Below are positions 18,065 through 25,844 of a stretch of 64,000 bases of DNA, in pieces. How positions within the stretch are numbered: the first letter of the stretch is position 1; every line of letters begins with the position of its first letter. The notes under the pieces are model-generated. The model did no database searches, was not told the DNA's origin, and saw only the letters and a program-made list of their open reading frames with translations. The position numbers and the translations under genes are program-made. This DNA comes from G963665495 sp963665495 (GTDB lineage: Bacteria; Desulfobacterota; Desulfovibrionia; Desulfovibrionales; Desulfovibrionaceae), in contig OY762289.1 of the NCBI GenBank assembly GCA_963665495.1, positions 5,084,001 to 5,148,000 of the forward strand. The letters run 5' to 3'.

Positions 18065-19453
18065 TTAAGCTGGGTCAGAATCGTATTCCGTCGTATCCAA
18101 AGCTTCGCGCAAAATGCGCAGAGCTGCTTGCATTTCCTCATCGCTGATGGTCAGGGGCGGGGTGAGCGTGAGAAAACTGCCGCCGGAAATTTTGAAGCTC
18201 AGGCCGCGTTCCAGGCAGGCGTAAAGGATCTCCTCGGCCTTGTCCGGCGCGGGTTCTTTGCTCTCTTTTCCGCCGACGATTTCCAGTCCCATGGCCAGCC
18301 CCAGGCCTCTGGCCGGTCCGGCGAATGCGTATGTGTTGGAGAGTTTTTGCAGTTCGGCCAGGGTTTCGCGTCCGAGGGTTGCGGAGCGCTCCAACAGGTT
18401 TTCTTCCTCGATGACATCCAGCGTGGCCAAAGCCGCGGCACAGGCCACAGGGTTTTTTTCGTGCGTATAGTGTCCGAGTGCCACATGCCCGGCAATGTCC
18501 AGATCTTTGCGGGCGATGATGGCGGCCAGCGGGAACACGCCGCCGCCCAAGCCCTTGCCCAGAGTCACGATGTCCGGACACACGTCAAAGTGTTCGAAGG
18601 CGAACATCCGGCCCGTACGTCCGAGGCAGACCGCGGTTTCGTCAAAGATCAGCAACGCGCCGTGGCGATCGCAGGCCGAACGGATATGCTGCCAGTACCC
18701 CGGCGGGGGCGGATTGACCGTCGTACAGCGCAGGGGTTCGGCAATCACCGCGGCCACATCCTGTTCGCGTTCCAGGACGTAGGAAACGTATTTGGCGCAG
18801 CGCAGGTCGCAGCGCGCGCACTCGCCGTCCGGGTTCCAGATGCAACGATAAGGCTCGGCCGGGGGAACATGTTCGCTGCCCGGCAGCAAGGGGCCGATGT
18901 TGCTGCGAAACAGGGCCTCACCGCCCACCGAGACGGCATCCAGAGACGCGCCGTGAAAGGAATCCCACATGGAGATGGTCTTGAAACGTCCGGTGGCCAG
19001 CCGCGCGAGCTTGAGCGCCATACCCACGGCCGTGGTGCCGCCGGGCGCGAACAGCACCTTGTCCAGGTGGCCGGGCGCCAGGGCGCCGAGTCTGGCCGCC
19101 AGTGCGATGGCCGGCTTGTTGGTGTAGCGGCGCGGACAAAAGCACAGGCTGTCCAGCTGCTCTTTTATGGCGGCGATAACGCGCGGATGCGCGTAGCCAG
19201 CCTGGTGTACGCTGTTGCCGTGGAAATCCAGAAAGACTTTGCCGTCCAGGTCCGTGAATCCGCTGCCTTGGGCGCTTTCCAGCACGTCCAGACAGGGCGT
19301 GGAAAGCGACTGGTGCAGAAAATGCTCCGCGTCCGCCTGCAGCCAGGCCCTGGTGTCCGCGCTCCGGCCCCGCAACCAGGCTTCACGCCTGGGCGAAAGA
19401 TTCACATCTCCTTCGGTCCGGTCCGGCTGTGTTTTTTTGCTATTCAACGGCAT
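18065..19453 (-). CDS. pbfA: Class III PLP enzyme, probable (R)-1-hydroxy-2-aminoethylphosphonate ammonia-lyase PbfA
   Basis: 462 residues from the ATG at 19453 (AAAGGA seven bases upstream; the frame is open to 19507). A class III aminotransferase fold with GGTTAVGMALKLAR, the cofactor-contacting Asp in LLIFDETAVCLGRTG and PLP Lys300 in TLGKGLGGG. A central cysteine-rich insert CARCDLRCAKYV is notable. Class III enzymes next to phnW and phnX include PbfA, which removes ammonia from 1-hydroxy-AEP to give phosphonoacetaldehyde, the same intermediate PhnW makes. Position between phnX and phnW supports this over an ordinary transaminase; an omega-amino-acid transaminase is the alternative. Palindrome copy B lies upstream, so it probably has its own promoter. 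Confidence 0.75.
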   Translation of the reverse strand: MPLNSKKTQPDRTEGDVNLSPRREAWLRGRSADTRAWLQADAEHFLHQSLSTPCLDVLESAQGSGFTDLDGKVFLDFHGNSVHQAGYAHPRVIAAIKEQLDSLCFCPRRYTNKPAIALAARLGALAPGHLDKVLFAPGGTTAVGMALKLARLATGRFKTISMWDSFHGASLDAVSVGGEALFRSNIGPLLPGSEHVPPAEPYRCIWNPDGECARCDLRCAKYVSYVLEREQDVAAVIAEPLRCTTVNPPPPGYWQHIRSACDRHGALLIFDETAVCLGRTGRMFAFEHFDVCPDIVTLGKGLGGGVFPLAAIIARKDLDIAGHVALGHYTHEKNPVACAAALATLDVIEEENLLERSATLGRETLAELQKLSNTYAFAGPARGLGLAMGLEIVGGKESKEPAPDKAEEILYACLERGLSFKISGGSFLTLTPPLTISDEEMQAALRILREALDTTEYDSDPA

Positions 19454-19654
19454 GGGCAATCCTTTGGGCAACGAAAGCACAGGTTGTGGGAGGCTTTTCA
19501 GCCCCACACTCTTTGCCAGGACGACGGCACTCAGGATTCTTACGTCTCTCCAGGCTTGAGGACTCGTTAAAAGAGACTAAACCAGGATCAGAATAGATTG
19601 AGTAAAGCAGATTCGAAATCATATGACTTTAACCAGCAAAATTTTTTGAGGATT

Positions 19655-19686
19655 CTTAAGGAACTTTTTTTAAAAAGTTCCTTAAG
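19655..19686. repeat. 32-nt perfect palindrome, copy B
   Basis: CTTAAGGAACTTTTT and its exact complement AAAAAGTTCCTTAAG flank two T residues, a 15-pair stem. The flanks TTTTTTGAGGATT and CGCCGGAGGC match copies A and C. It lies 15 bases after the phnX stop (19702) on the transcribed strand and likely separates the transporter-phnX operon from pbfA. Confidence 0.8.
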
Positions 19687-19701
19687 TCGCCGGAGGCCTC
19701 T

Positions 19702-20541
19702 TTACGCCAGCGGGATTTCCCCTTGCGCAAGCCTGTCGTTGATTTCTTTAATGATGGCCGGGCACTGGCTGATGTCTTCGGCCACGAAGTGAACGCCGGT
19801 GTCCAGGAAGCGCTGTTCGATCAGGCGCAGCCGTTCGTTGAGTTCTTCGGACGGCAGACTGTCGGCTTCGTCCTTGGACAGACCCAGTTCATTGCCGGAG
19901 CGGCTCAGGCCGATGGTCCACATCCCGGCATTGAGGCCTTCCTGAATGTCGCTGACCGTGTCGCCGATTTTGACCATGGCCTCCATGGGGTAGATTTCGA
20001 GGTTCATGGCATTCTGGTAGCACATCCAGGGGTAAGGGCGACCTGCGCGTACGTCCGAGGAACAGACGATGGAATCCGGGGAGTAGCCTTTTTTTGCGGC
20101 TTCAGGCACGAGCACGTCCATCATGGGGCCGGTATAGCCGGTGCTGGAACCGATTTTGAGGTCCATGGACCGGAACTGCTCCACGGTTTCCAGCAGTCCG
20201 GGCACCGGATCGGCGAAGCGGTCCAGAATGGCCACCATCATGGGTTCGGTGTCGGCGTACATCCGGTCCACATCGTTTTCATCCGGCCTGCGGCCGTGTA
20301 CGGCTTCCCATTTGTCGGCCACGGAGGGCGTATTGCACATGCCGCGGATGTGGTCTTTTTTCATCAGGCCCATGAAGGCGCGCGCTTCGGCCAGGCTGGC
20401 TTCCACGCCCTGCTTGGCAAAGACTTCCAGGAACACGGAAACCGGGCCCAGGCAGCCGTAATCCACAGCCGTACCCGCCCAGTCCAGCACCAGACCCCGG
20501 ACATTGCCGGTGTAGCGTTTGTTTTTGATGAAAATATCCAT
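19702..20541 (-). CDS. phnX: Phosphonoacetaldehyde hydrolase PhnX (phosphonatase)
   Basis: 279 residues from the ATG at 20541 (AAGGAGT upstream); an open frame to 20610 lacks a ribosome site. A HAD-superfamily enzyme that splits the C-P bond of phosphonoacetaldehyde into acetaldehyde and phosphate. The HAD nucleophile is the first Asp of VLDWAGTAVDYGC (~18-30). The family-specific Schiff-base lysine is in FMGLMKKDHIRGM (~57-69). GSSTGYTG and the C-terminal MVKIGDTVSDIQEG acidic motif are present. It follows the transporter permease by 100 bases on the same strand, so uptake and cleavage genes are likely co-transcribed. Confidence 0.97.
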   Translation of the reverse strand: MDIFIKNKRYTGNVRGLVLDWAGTAVDYGCLGPVSVFLEVFAKQGVEASLAEARAFMGLMKKDHIRGMCNTPSVADKWEAVHGRRPDENDVDRMYADTEPMMVAILDRFADPVPGLLETVEQFRSMDLKIGSSTGYTGPMMDVLVPEAAKKGYSPDSIVCSSDVRAGRPYPWMCYQNAMNLEIYPMEAMVKIGDTVSDIQEGLNAGMWTIGLSRSGNELGLSKDEADSLPSEELNERLRLIEQRFLDTGVHFVAEDISQCPAIIKEINDRLAQGEIPLA

Positions 20542-20641
20542 GAAATGACTCCTTTTTGTTTCAGGATGGTTGCATTCGGCACAGGTTTGTAACGTCCGCG
20601 CGTGCAGCATTCCCTGGTTTCGCGGATTATCCGTACGGTTA

Positions 20642-22414
20642 TCAGCGGCTGGTCCAGGCCTGGGCTTTTTTACGCAGCCCCTTGGTGGCCCAGCTGTAGC
20701 CCACCCGCACCAGAATGTTTGTCAGGATGATCAGGATGGCCATGGCGCAGGCAGGAGCAATGTCTCCCGCGTCGTCCATGTTCGCCACAGCCACGGAGGC
20801 CAGTTTGGTATCCGCCGAATACAGGAAGATCACAGCGGAGACCGTGGCCATGGAATTGACGAAATAATACAGGCAGATTTCCAGGATGGCCGGCAGGCAG
20901 ACCGGCACCGTGACCCGGAAAAAGGTTTTGTAAAAGGGCACGCCCATGGATTCGGAGACGGTCTCGAATTCCTTGTCCAGTTGTTTGAGCGCCGTGGTGG
21001 CCGTGAGAAAGCTGACCGTATAAAAATGCACGATATTGCTCATGACCAGGATGCCCATGGTTCCGTAAAGGAAATTCAAGGGGTTGGGGATGGTGATGCC
21101 CCAGATGGTCCAGCCGGGCGCATTGAAGAAAAAGATGTAGGCCAGGCCGATGACCAGGCCGGGCAGGGCCAGCGGCAGGATGGACAGAAAATAGGCCAGG
21201 AAACGCAGTGTCCGCAGGCCGCGCGTTTTTTCTATCAGGTAGGCGCTGGCAAAAGTCAGGCAGACGCCCAGTACGGCGGAGTAGGCGGCCATGCGGATGG
21301 AATTGAAAAAGGCCGCGTATCCGCCGCCGCCCGTGCCGGAGAACTCGTAATTGGAAAAGCCCAGCGAGAGGTCGTAGGGCCAGACCTTGACCAGCGAAGC
21401 GAACAGCGAGGTGCAGTAGAAGCCGATGATCAGGAAGGAAACGAGTCCGCAAAAGCTCAGAAGCAGTCGGTCGCGCAGAGGCTCGGGTTTGGGCACCAGG
21501 GGGACGGATTTTGCCTGGATCATGGAAACCTGCCTCCGCTGCACGATACGGTCGGCAATGAACGCCAGCACCGTGGGCACCAGCAGCACCACGCTGACCA
21601 CCGCGCCCATGACGAAGTTTTGCTGCCCGATAACCTGCTTGTAGATATCCGTGGCCAGAATGTTGTAGTTGCCGCCCACCACCTTGGGCGCGCCGAAGTC
21701 CGTGAACGCCAGGATGAAGCAGACAAAAACCGCGCTGATCAGGCCGTATTTGACGGACGGTATGGTCACCGTAAAAAAGGTGCGCAGTTTGGACGCGCCC
21801 AGCGAATCGGAGGCCTCGTAGAGGCGCGCGTCGGTCATGGACAGGGCGATGCTCAGAATCAGTACGGCCTGTGGAAAAGTGAAAATGACTTCCGAAATGA
21901 TGATGCCCACCTGGCCGTAGAGGCCGATGTCCAGTCCTGGGATGGCGCCGAAAAAACCGCGCGTGATCAAACCCTTGCGACCGAAGAGGTAGACCAGGGC
22001 AATGCCGTTGAGCAACGTGGGCGCGAAAATGGGCGCCAGGGCCACGCTCTTGAAAAAGCCTTTGGCCGGCAGGCACGAACGCGTCAGGGCATAGGCAAAG
22101 GCGAATCCGAGCACCACGGAGGTGATGGTGGTGAACACGGCCACGTACAGACTATTGCCCAGTGAGCTGGAAAGCGCGGGAGTCTGAAAATAGAGAATGA
22201 AATTCGCCAGCCCCACGAACTGGCCGTGTTTGTCCATCAGACTTTTGGAGAGCAGGGTGGCCAGCGGCAACACCACCACACCGAGCATCCAGAGGCAGAG
22301 CAGTCCGATCAGACCGCGCCTGATCCAGGTCTCCGTGTCCAATGCCTCCCAGAAGCCCGGGCGGAGGTTTTCCATGGCGGCAGAGGTGGCAGGGGCAACA
22401 GCTGCATCAGCCAT
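20642..22414 (-). CDS. phnU2: AEP ABC transporter permease (FbpB-type, two permease modules fused)
   Basis: 590 residues, twice the size of a single permease. Two binding-protein-dependent transport modules are visible, each with about six membrane segments and an EAA-like loop: EASDSLGASKLRTFFTVTIP in the first half and SESMGVPFYKTFFRVTVPVC in the second. This fused form is usual for FbpB/ThiP-type iron, thiamin and putative AEP importers. AGGAGG precedes the ATG. The gene overlaps the 3' end of the ATPase gene by eight bases (22407-22414), showing tight coupling. Function as an AEP importer rests on its place between the ATPase/binding protein and phnX. Confidence 0.88.
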   Translation of the reverse strand: MADAAVAPATSAAMENLRPGFWEALDTETWIRRGLIGLLCLWMLGVVVLPLATLLSKSLMDKHGQFVGLANFILYFQTPALSSSLGNSLYVAVFTTITSVVLGFAFAYALTRSCLPAKGFFKSVALAPIFAPTLLNGIALVYLFGRKGLITRGFFGAIPGLDIGLYGQVGIIISEVIFTFPQAVLILSIALSMTDARLYEASDSLGASKLRTFFTVTIPSVKYGLISAVFVCFILAFTDFGAPKVVGGNYNILATDIYKQVIGQQNFVMGAVVSVVLLVPTVLAFIADRIVQRRQVSMIQAKSVPLVPKPEPLRDRLLLSFCGLVSFLIIGFYCTSLFASLVKVWPYDLSLGFSNYEFSGTGGGGYAAFFNSIRMAAYSAVLGVCLTFASAYLIEKTRGLRTLRFLAYFLSILPLALPGLVIGLAYIFFFNAPGWTIWGITIPNPLNFLYGTMGILVMSNIVHFYTVSFLTATTALKQLDKEFETVSESMGVPFYKTFFRVTVPVCLPAILEICLYYFVNSMATVSAVIFLYSADTKLASVAVANMDDAGDIAPACAMAILIILTNILVRVGYSWATKGLRKKAQAWTSR

Positions 22415-23522
22415 TGAGAGCCTCCTGCGGGGAATAAACGCGGATACGGTCTTCCGGCAGATCGATCACAGCGCCTTTACCCTCGGCGAGCTGCAGGTTG
22501 CGGACGTGTCCGGTGGGCACCTCGGCTTCGATGATCGGCCTGGTGGAGAGTTCGGTGGTTCTGAAGCGGATGCGGATGCTGGCGCCCTTGTATTCCATGT
22601 CCAGAATGGTGGCATGAAAAGCATTGGGTCCGGCCGAACCGTTGGGGTTGATGCGTACGTCTTCAGGCCGGATGGCCACCAGGGCTTGCCCGCCCTTGGG
22701 AACGGCTTCGGTGTGCAGCGCCTGCAGCTGCGAAGCGCCCAGACGCAACAGGCCGTCGGCTTCCTTGGTGACGTTGGATATGAAATTCATGGAGCCGATG
22801 AACGAGGCCACGAAGGGCGTGGCCGGGCGGTCGTAAATCTCGTGGGGCGTGCCGTTCTGTACGAGTTTCCCCTGATCCATGACCAGAATCCGGTCGGCCA
22901 TTGTCAGGGCTTCTTCCTGATCGTGGGTGACCATGATGGTGGTGACCCCCAGGCGGCGCTGCAGATCGCGGATCTCGGAACGCAGCTTGACGCGGACTTT
23001 GGCGTCCAGGGCAGAGAGCGGCTCGTCCAGGAGCAGCAGATTGGGCGACAGGGCCATGGCCCTGGCCAGGGCAACGCGCTGCTGCTGGCCGCCGGAAAGC
23101 TGGGTGGGATATTTTTCGCCCAGGCCCGCCAGGCCCACCAGTTTCATGAGTTCATGCACGCGCTGCTGAATTCTTTCACGCTGCATGCCTTTTCCGGAAA
23201 GGCCGTACGCAACATTCTGGGCGGCTGTGAGATTGGGGAACAGGGCGTAGCTCTGGAACACGATGCCAACATTGCGTTTGGAGACGGGCAGACGCGATAC
23301 GTCCTGTCCCTCGATACGCACCACTCCCGAGGTCTGGGGTTCGAGTCCGGCGATAAGCCGCAGCATGGTGGTCTTGCCGCAGCCGCTGGGGCCCAGAATG
23401 GAGATGAATTCGCCTTTTTCGGCGCTGAAGCTGACGTTTTTCAAGGCCACAAACGAGCCGAACTGCTTGGAGACGTCGAGTACTTCCAGGTAGGACTGCG
23501 TTTTCTGGGACGATTGGGACAT
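22407..23522 (-). CDS. phnT2: AEP ABC transporter ATP-binding protein
   Basis: 371 residues from the ATG at 23522 (GAGGAAC upstream). A complete ABC ATPase: Walker A GPSGCGKTT (~50-58), Q-loop FQSYALFPN, signature LSGGQQQRVALARA, Walker B NLLLLDEPLSALD and H-loop MVTHDQEEA. A C-terminal TOBE-like region begins near NFISNVTKEADG and includes VAIRPEDVRI. The FbpC/PotA size and TOBE tail fit the putative AEP class rather than the PhnC class. It lies 68 bases downstream of the binding-protein gene and overlaps the permease gene. Confidence 0.92.
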   Translation of the reverse strand: MSQSSQKTQSYLEVLDVSKQFGSFVALKNVSFSAEKGEFISILGPSGCGKTTMLRLIAGLEPQTSGVVRIEGQDVSRLPVSKRNVGIVFQSYALFPNLTAAQNVAYGLSGKGMQRERIQQRVHELMKLVGLAGLGEKYPTQLSGGQQQRVALARAMALSPNLLLLDEPLSALDAKVRVKLRSEIRDLQRRLGVTTIMVTHDQEEALTMADRILVMDQGKLVQNGTPHEIYDRPATPFVASFIGSMNFISNVTKEADGLLRLGASQLQALHTEAVPKGGQALVAIRPEDVRINPNGSAGPNAFHATILDMEYKGASIRIRFRTTELSTRPIIEAEVPTGHVRNLQLAEGKGAVIDLPEDRIRVYSPQEALNG

Positions 23523-23590
23523 GTCGTGTTCCTCAAATACGCTCCGGCCCGTTCGGGCCGGAGCGCGTTCTTGCGGCTGGAGGGTTACGC

Positions 23591-24610
23591 TTATTTGGGG
23601 TCGCTCTTTCCGTCGTAACGTGTGGTCCATTCTTTCAGGATCCGCTCGCGGTTTTTGGCCGCCCACTGGAAGTCGTTGGGGCAAAGCTGCGCTTCGGGAT
23701 TCTTGGGGTAACCGTCGGGGATGGGAGCGCCTACGTCATAGGCGGTGACAGGGTAGACCTGGGCGTAGGCCTTCATGACATCGGGGCTGACGGCCCAATC
23801 CAGAAAGGTTTTGGCGGCGTCTTTGATCTGGGCTTTTTTCACCAGGCCGTTGGCTTCCACATCCCAGCCGGAACCTTCGGAGGGGAATACGGTTACAATG
23901 GGTTCGCCCTTCTGCTTCTGGATGAAGCCGCGGTAACCAAAGGAAATGCCGATGGGGGTTTCACCGGCGCCGGCCAGTTTGCAGGGCTTGGAGCCGGAAT
24001 GGGTGTAACGGGTGATGTTTTTGTCCAGTTTGTCGAGGAATTCCCAGCCCTTTTCCTCGCCCATCATTTGCAGAATGGCGGAAACGGTCAGGAAGCCCGT
24101 GCCGGAAGAAGCCGGGTTGGGCATGATCAGGGCGTCTTTGTATTCGGGCTTGATCAGGTCGGCAAAGCTCGTGGGAGTGGGAATGTTGGCGGCTTTGGTC
24201 TCGATGGTGTTGACGCAGAAACCGGTCATCCAGGCCTTGATGCCGACCCAGTGGGGCGGATTGGCCGCGTCGCGCATCTTGGGACGGACCTTGTCCAGAC
24301 CTTTGGGGGCGTAGGGCTCGATGATGCCTGCCTGGTCGGCGAGCATCAGGCTGGTGGCGGCGGTGCCCCAGATCACGTCGGCCTGGGGATTGTCTTTCTC
24401 AGCAAGGATCTTGGCGGTGATGATACCGGTGGAATCGCGGACGATTTTGACGTCGATGTCCGGATGGCTTTTTTTGAACAGTTCGAGGTAGCCCGGAATC
24501 TCGTCGTCTTCCAGGGCCGTGTAGACCAGCAGTTCTTCGGCGGCGGCATAGGTGCTGATGCCCAGAACCATGATCAGGCTTAACGCGATCAAACGAAACA
24601 GTGCTTTCAT
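23591..24610 (-). CDS. phnS2: AEP ABC transporter periplasmic binding protein (FbpA-like)
   Basis: 339 residues from the ATG at 24610 (GGGAG upstream). A Sec signal peptide MKALFRLIALSLIMVLGIST ends near YAAAEE. The mature part is a type 2 periplasmic binding protein of the FbpA/putative AEP class: LLVYTALEDDEIPGYLELF, TGIITAKILAEKDNPQADVI and PNPASSGTGFLTVSAILQ. It should capture AEP or related aminophosphonates in the periplasm. It is the first gene of the transporter-phnX operon; the 210 bases upstream hold two HutC-like half operators and two hairpins. Ligand identity is inferred from context, since iron-binding relatives look similar. Confidence 0.88.
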   Translation of the reverse strand: MKALFRLIALSLIMVLGISTYAAAEELLVYTALEDDEIPGYLELFKKSHPDIDVKIVRDSTGIITAKILAEKDNPQADVIWGTAATSLMLADQAGIIEPYAPKGLDKVRPKMRDAANPPHWVGIKAWMTGFCVNTIETKAANIPTPTSFADLIKPEYKDALIMPNPASSGTGFLTVSAILQMMGEEKGWEFLDKLDKNITRYTHSGSKPCKLAGAGETPIGISFGYRGFIQKQKGEPIVTVFPSEGSGWDVEANGLVKKAQIKDAAKTFLDWAVSPDVMKAYAQVYPVTAYDVGAPIPDGYPKNPEAQLCPNDFQWAAKNRERILKEWTTRYDGKSDPK

Positions 24611-24647
24611 CTTGGATATCTCCCGGTTGGTTGCTTGGTACGTCCCT

Positions 24648-24718
24648 GCGGCTTTGGGAAGCCGCGGCATGTCCTTATGAACACTCGAATCGAACCATCT
24701 GGCCCGAACAATTCGGGC
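24648..24718. promoter_or_regulatory. Two hairpins in the leader of the AEP transport operon
   Basis: GCGGCTT (24648-24654) pairs with AAGCCGC (24659-24665), and GCCCGAA (24702-24708) pairs with TTCGGGC (24712-24718). Both lie between the putative operator and the binding-protein start on the minus strand. They could be leader-RNA structures or a weak attenuator; no T run follows either one in the minus direction. Confidence 0.35.
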
Positions 24719-24775
24719 GGTTCTTGAAAAATCTCGCAGTAAAAAAGGGTATACGCGGAGCCGCGGACGTGAAGA

Positions 24776-24801
24776 ATAGACAAGCCCGGCCACTTGTCTA
24801 T
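24776..24801. promoter_or_regulatory. Probable GntR/HutC-type operator
   Basis: ATAGACAAG (24776-24784) and CTTGTCTAT (24793-24801) form a perfect nine-base inverted repeat around CCCGGCCA. Each arm resembles half of the HutC-subfamily operator (CTTGT-TAKACAAG class), and the right arm continues as ATACGCC. It lies 19 bases past the stop of the GntR regulator gene and 166 bases before the binding-protein gene, where a repressor of the AEP operon would act. Confidence 0.6.
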
Positions 24802-24820
24802 ACGCCGTGTGACATGTCTG

Positions 24821-25567
24821 TTACGTTTGCAGACCATTGCATGACGGAAAACCCGGCACCACCACCTGGAGCTTGTTCCCGGAAAAACGGGTGATGCCGC
24901 ATTCGATGGGCACGCCCTTTTCGTCCACGTTGACGTATTCCATCACCAGCACGGGATCCCGTACGGATATGCCTAACTGTTCGCTTTCAAAGGAGTTTGC
25001 CAGCCTGGTGCTGATCCTGCTGCTGGCCCGGAAATAGTCTTTGACGCCAAAAGCCCGGAAGGCTTTGGTTAGGGAACCCGTATGGCGGAAGACGTCGATA
25101 AGCTGCGGCATGCGTTCTTCCGGAACATACTGCGAGGAAACGAAAATGCGTTTGCCCCCGGCTTCGCCGAAGGATTCGATATAGACAACCGGCGTCTGTT
25201 GCGGGATCCGCAGCTGTCTGGAAAGGGATTCGCCGGCGAAAACCACGTCCCCGTAGAGAAAATGGCTGCGGGCGCGGCGTTTGTTCTGCGCCATGTTGGC
25301 GGTAAAGCGGGTCCGGTCGGAAAGCTGGTATTCCAGGGATTGCTCCAGCACCAGGGTGCCTTTGCCGCGCTCGGTGCGCAACCAGCCGCTTTCATTGAGT
25401 TCTTTGAGCGCCCGGCGTACCGTGTGGCGGTTGACCCCGAAGCGTTCGGCCAGCTCTTTTTCCGCAGGCAGGACCATGCCCGCAAGCAGCTCGCCTTCAG
25501 TTATTTCCCGAAGCAGGCTGTCGTGAATCTGCCGCCATAAAGGCGTGTCCGAGTCTTTGTCGAGCAT
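24821..25567 (-). CDS. GntR/HutC-family regulator, probably of phosphonate use (PhnF/PhnR-like)
   Basis: 248 residues from the ATG at 25567 (AAGGA about ten bases upstream). An N-terminal winged helix (LPAEKELAERFGVNRHTVRR, LKELNESGWLRTERGKGT, ~33-72) is joined to a UTRA ligand-binding domain (~95-240; RQLRIPQQTPVVYIESFGEA, LVMEYVNVDEKGVPIECGIT). HutC-type regulators sense small metabolites, and PhnF/PhnR members control phosphonate genes. It is transcribed in the same direction as the AEP transport operon, and the palindrome at 24776-24801 is its likely target. Exact ligand unknown. Confidence 0.85.
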   Translation of the reverse strand: MLDKDSDTPLWRQIHDSLLREITEGELLAGMVLPAEKELAERFGVNRHTVRRALKELNESGWLRTERGKGTLVLEQSLEYQLSDRTRFTANMAQNKRRARSHFLYGDVVFAGESLSRQLRIPQQTPVVYIESFGEAGGKRIFVSSQYVPEERMPQLIDVFRHTGSLTKAFRAFGVKDYFRASSRISTRLANSFESEQLGISVRDPVLVMEYVNVDEKGVPIECGITRFSGNKLQVVVPGFPSCNGLQT

Positions 25568-25844
25568 GGGGCCGCCGTCCTTGTTTCTTCTGTAGTAAGG
25601 CTCGCGCGGACAACTAGGTTACGAAAACGACACAAATACGTGAAATTTTGATGGCGAGATCACTGGATGACTTTTTTGCAGAGATACCGGACTGGAACGC
25701 GGACGCAATTCCGGAAACGCTAACTTCTTGATCTTATATATCGGTCGCTTTATTCCTATACGCATATGTGCGTTTGACCTGGTCTCTATCTGATTTTTTC
25801 GAATGCTTCATATTCGGATGAAAAATACAAATCCGAGGTGCGCC

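Noticed and set aside
17660..19570. A 636-codon open frame on the plus strand opposite phnW and the pbfA-like gene
   Set aside because: Antisense shadow of GC-rich codons; it lacks a ribosome site and its translation has no family character, while both minus-strand genes have clear motifs.
20570..22165. A 531-codon plus-strand frame opposite the permease gene
   Set aside because: Translation is rich in Gly, Gln, His and Asp with no domain, as expected for the reverse of a membrane-protein gene.
25655..25680. Possible sigma-54 promoter (TGGATGACTTTTTTGCA) before the NCS2 gene
   Set aside because: The GG to GC spacing is one base too long and the -24 box is poor.
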